From NCBI GenBank assembly GCA_900544065.1, contig UQTR01000090.1:1-7953 (forward strand): 7,953 nt of DNA. Direction: 5' to 3'. Source of the DNA: an uncultured Collinsella sp. Its GTDB lineage: Bacteria; Actinomycetota; Coriobacteriia; Coriobacteriales; Coriobacteriaceae. Under the pieces are notes generated by a model. It made no database searches, was not told the origin of the DNA, and was given only the letters and a program-made list of their open reading frames with translations. This document shows, piece after piece, positions 7,030 through 7,953 of this stretch (positions within the stretch are counted from its first letter, which is position 1; every line of letters starts with the position of its first letter). Made by a program: the position numbers and the translations under genes.

Positions 7030-7057
7030 ATTATTGCGCGCCGAGCGATGGTGTCAA
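7030..7057 (-). promoter_or_regulatory. Sigma-70-type promoter of the ABC exporter operon
   Basis: Read on the minus strand, a perfect -35 TTGACA (7057-7052) and a 16-bp spacer precede -10 AATAAT (7035-7030), which matches 5 of 6. A start near 7023 would give a leader of about 35 nt before the GTG at 6988. An imperfect dyad GTTCGCAAAC (7014-7023; 8 of 10 bases symmetric) overlaps the predicted start and could be a repressor site. No regulator gene is in the window. Confidence 0.75.
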
Positions 7058-7083
7058 GTCTTCCGAAATCGATTTCTGCAAGG

Positions 7084-7099
7084 TTAGCGCAGGCGCTAA
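7084..7099. promoter_or_regulatory. Perfect dyad between the divergent promoters
   Basis: TTAGCGC (7084-7090) and GCGCTAA (7093-7099) are exact reverse complements around AG. The dyad sits 27 bp upstream of the ABC operon -35 and about 78 bp upstream of the MATE-side -35. This fits a site for a dimeric regulator of one or both exporters. No T tract follows on either strand, so it is not a terminator. The regulator family is unknown. Confidence 0.45.
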
Positions 7100-7176
7100 G
7101 CCCGCGTGGCGCGTGACCGTATTCAAATGGAAATGATTGGAGGCGCGATTTTTTAGTCCCACCGGCAACCTAGACC

Positions 7177-7207
7177 TTGACTCTATAATCGTTGTAGGGT
7201 TTTCACT
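7177..7207 (+). promoter_or_regulatory. MerR-type promoter/operator for the MATE gene
   Basis: The -35 TTGACT (7177-7182) is followed by a dyad filling the spacer: GACTCTATAA (7179-7188), centre TCG, TTGTAGGGTT (7192-7201), with 7 of 10 positions complementary. A spacer of 19 bp, the length MerR-family regulators act on, puts the -10 at TTCACT (7202-7207). This is a weak match (3 of 6), as expected for an activator-dependent promoter. The ATG at 7249 lies 41 bp beyond. The layout parallels the soxS promoter. No merR-like gene is visible in the window, so the assignment rests on architecture alone. Confidence 0.5.
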
Positions 7208-7248
7208 ACACTGGTACGTAAACGAACCAAGCCAGAAAGTGCCCGCCC

Positions 7249-7906
7249 ATGGAACACGACCTCACACGCGGTAATGTCCTCAAGACCATCGCGGTCTTCG
7301 CCCTGCCCTATATGCTCTCGTACTTTTTGCAGATGCTCTACGGCATGGCCGACCTGTACTTTATCGGGCAGTTTAGCGGCGCCGCCGGCATCACCGCCGT
7401 GGGCAACGGCGCGCAGACGCTCTATATCATTACCGTGACGCTCGTGGGCCTGGCCATGGGAACGACCGTCATCGTCGGCCACGCCGTGGGCTCGCGCCGT
7501 TTTGATCGCGCCGAGGCAGCCATCGGCAACACCATCACGCTCTTTATGGGTGTCTCAGTGGTGCTGGCCGCGCTCTTGCTCGCGCTGTGCCCGCAGATTG
7601 TGGCACTCATCGGTACGCCGGCCGAAGCGGTCGAAGGCACTGCCGCCTACCTGCGCATCTGCTTTATCGGCATTCCGTGCATCGCCGCATACAACATCCT
7701 CTCGGCCATTTTTCGCGGCCTGGGCGATTCGCGCTCGCCCATGTACGTGATCGGCGTGGCGTGCATCATCAACATCGCGCTCGACTTTCTGTTCATTGGC
7801 CATATGGGGCTTGGCCCCGTGGGCGCTGCGCTCGGCACGGTGATCGCACAGACGGCAAGCGTTGCCCTCGCGCTCGTGTGGCTCAAGAGCCGCCGCACAA
7901 ACATCC
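7249..7906 (+). CDS. MATE-family multidrug/cation antiporter (3' end lost to adapter)
   Basis: This is the first 219 residues of a MATE exporter, an ion-driven inner-membrane efflux protein usually of about 450 residues and 12 helices. The N-terminus DLTRGNVLKTIAVFALPYML and the following FLQMLYGMADLYFIGQFSG (26-44) are typical. So are GLAMGTTVIVGHAVGSRRFD (67-86), IFRGLGDSRSPMYV (154-167) and GHMGLGPVGAALGTVIAQ (184-201). About six hydrophobic segments are visible. The ATG at 7249 has only a weak AGAAAG-like site about 9 nt upstream. The reading frame continues into 7907-7953, but those residues (SYTHLRAHET and so on) are translated Nextera adapter, not protein. The gene is truncated by assembly, not by mutation. 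It is divergent from the ABC exporter operon and preceded by a MerR-type promoter. The substrate is unknown. Confidence 0.95.
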
Positions 7907-7953
7907 CTGTCTCTTATACACATCTCCGAGCCCACGAGACCCTAAGACATCTC
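7907..7953 (+). other. Illumina Nextera adapter and i7 index (assembly artefact)
   Basis: 7907-7925 is the transposase mosaic-end sequence CTGTCTCTTATACACATCT. 7926-7940 is CCGAGCCCACGAGAC, the Nextera read-2 side adapter. 7941-7948, CCTAAGAC, stands where the 8-base i7 index belongs and from memory is a Nextera XT v2 index (N726). 7949-7953, ATCTC, begins the P7 flow-cell sequence. The order and spacing are exact, so these 47 bases are library read-through left on the contig end. Confidence 0.98.

Noticed and set aside
7184..7189. Perfect TATAAT as a -10 box for the MATE gene
   Set aside because: No acceptable -35 lies 16-18 bp upstream and there is no extended TGn. The hexamer falls inside the dyad downstream of TTGACT, which fits a MerR-type spacer better.
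7555..7935. Minus-strand frame at the right end beginning MGSEMCIRDR
   Set aside because: Its first residues are reverse-strand Nextera adapter, and the rest is antisense to the MATE gene.

Overview
The window is high-GC DNA with dense, mostly minus-strand genes that start with ATG or GTG behind strong GGAGG-type ribosome binding sites. Codon use and protein style resemble Coriobacteriia, a Collinsella-like gut actinobacterium. That assignment is an inference from general resemblance; there is no rRNA or marker gene here. The right end is not biological. From 7907 to the last base the sequence is Illumina Nextera adapter plus index, so the genome ends at about 7906.

Layout from left to right: (1) 1-1768, minus strand: moaA followed by moaC (cut by the left edge). 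These are the two enzymes that make cyclic pyranopterin monophosphate from GTP, the first stage of molybdenum cofactor synthesis, and they are tightly coupled. (2) 1900-3204: a one-gene cassette. Two nearly identical 65-bp palindromic repeats (63 of 65 bases identical, same orientation, offset exactly 1240 bp) bracket a 345-residue minus-strand gene. Its protein looks like the actinobacterial proteins that join an AbiEi-like N-terminal region to a DUF559/Vsr-like PD-(D/E)XK nuclease domain. The gene appears less GC-rich than its neighbours. This is the most unusual part of the window. (3) 3253-6988, minus strand: two overlapping genes for the halves of a heterodimeric type IV ABC exporter of the TM287/288, LmrCD or BmrCD kind, with the expected split of one consensus and one degenerate ATP site. 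(4) 6989-7248: a divergent control region. It has a strong sigma-70 promoter for the ABC operon, a perfect 7+2+7 dyad, and a MerR-type promoter/operator facing right. (5) 7249-7906, plus strand: the first 219 residues of a MATE-family drug/cation antiporter, ended by the adapter.

Functionally, the right half is a divergent efflux locus: an ATP-driven exporter pair and an ion-driven exporter sharing one 260-bp control region. The left half is cofactor biosynthesis. The repeat-bracketed nuclease-like gene sits between them with no evident link to either.
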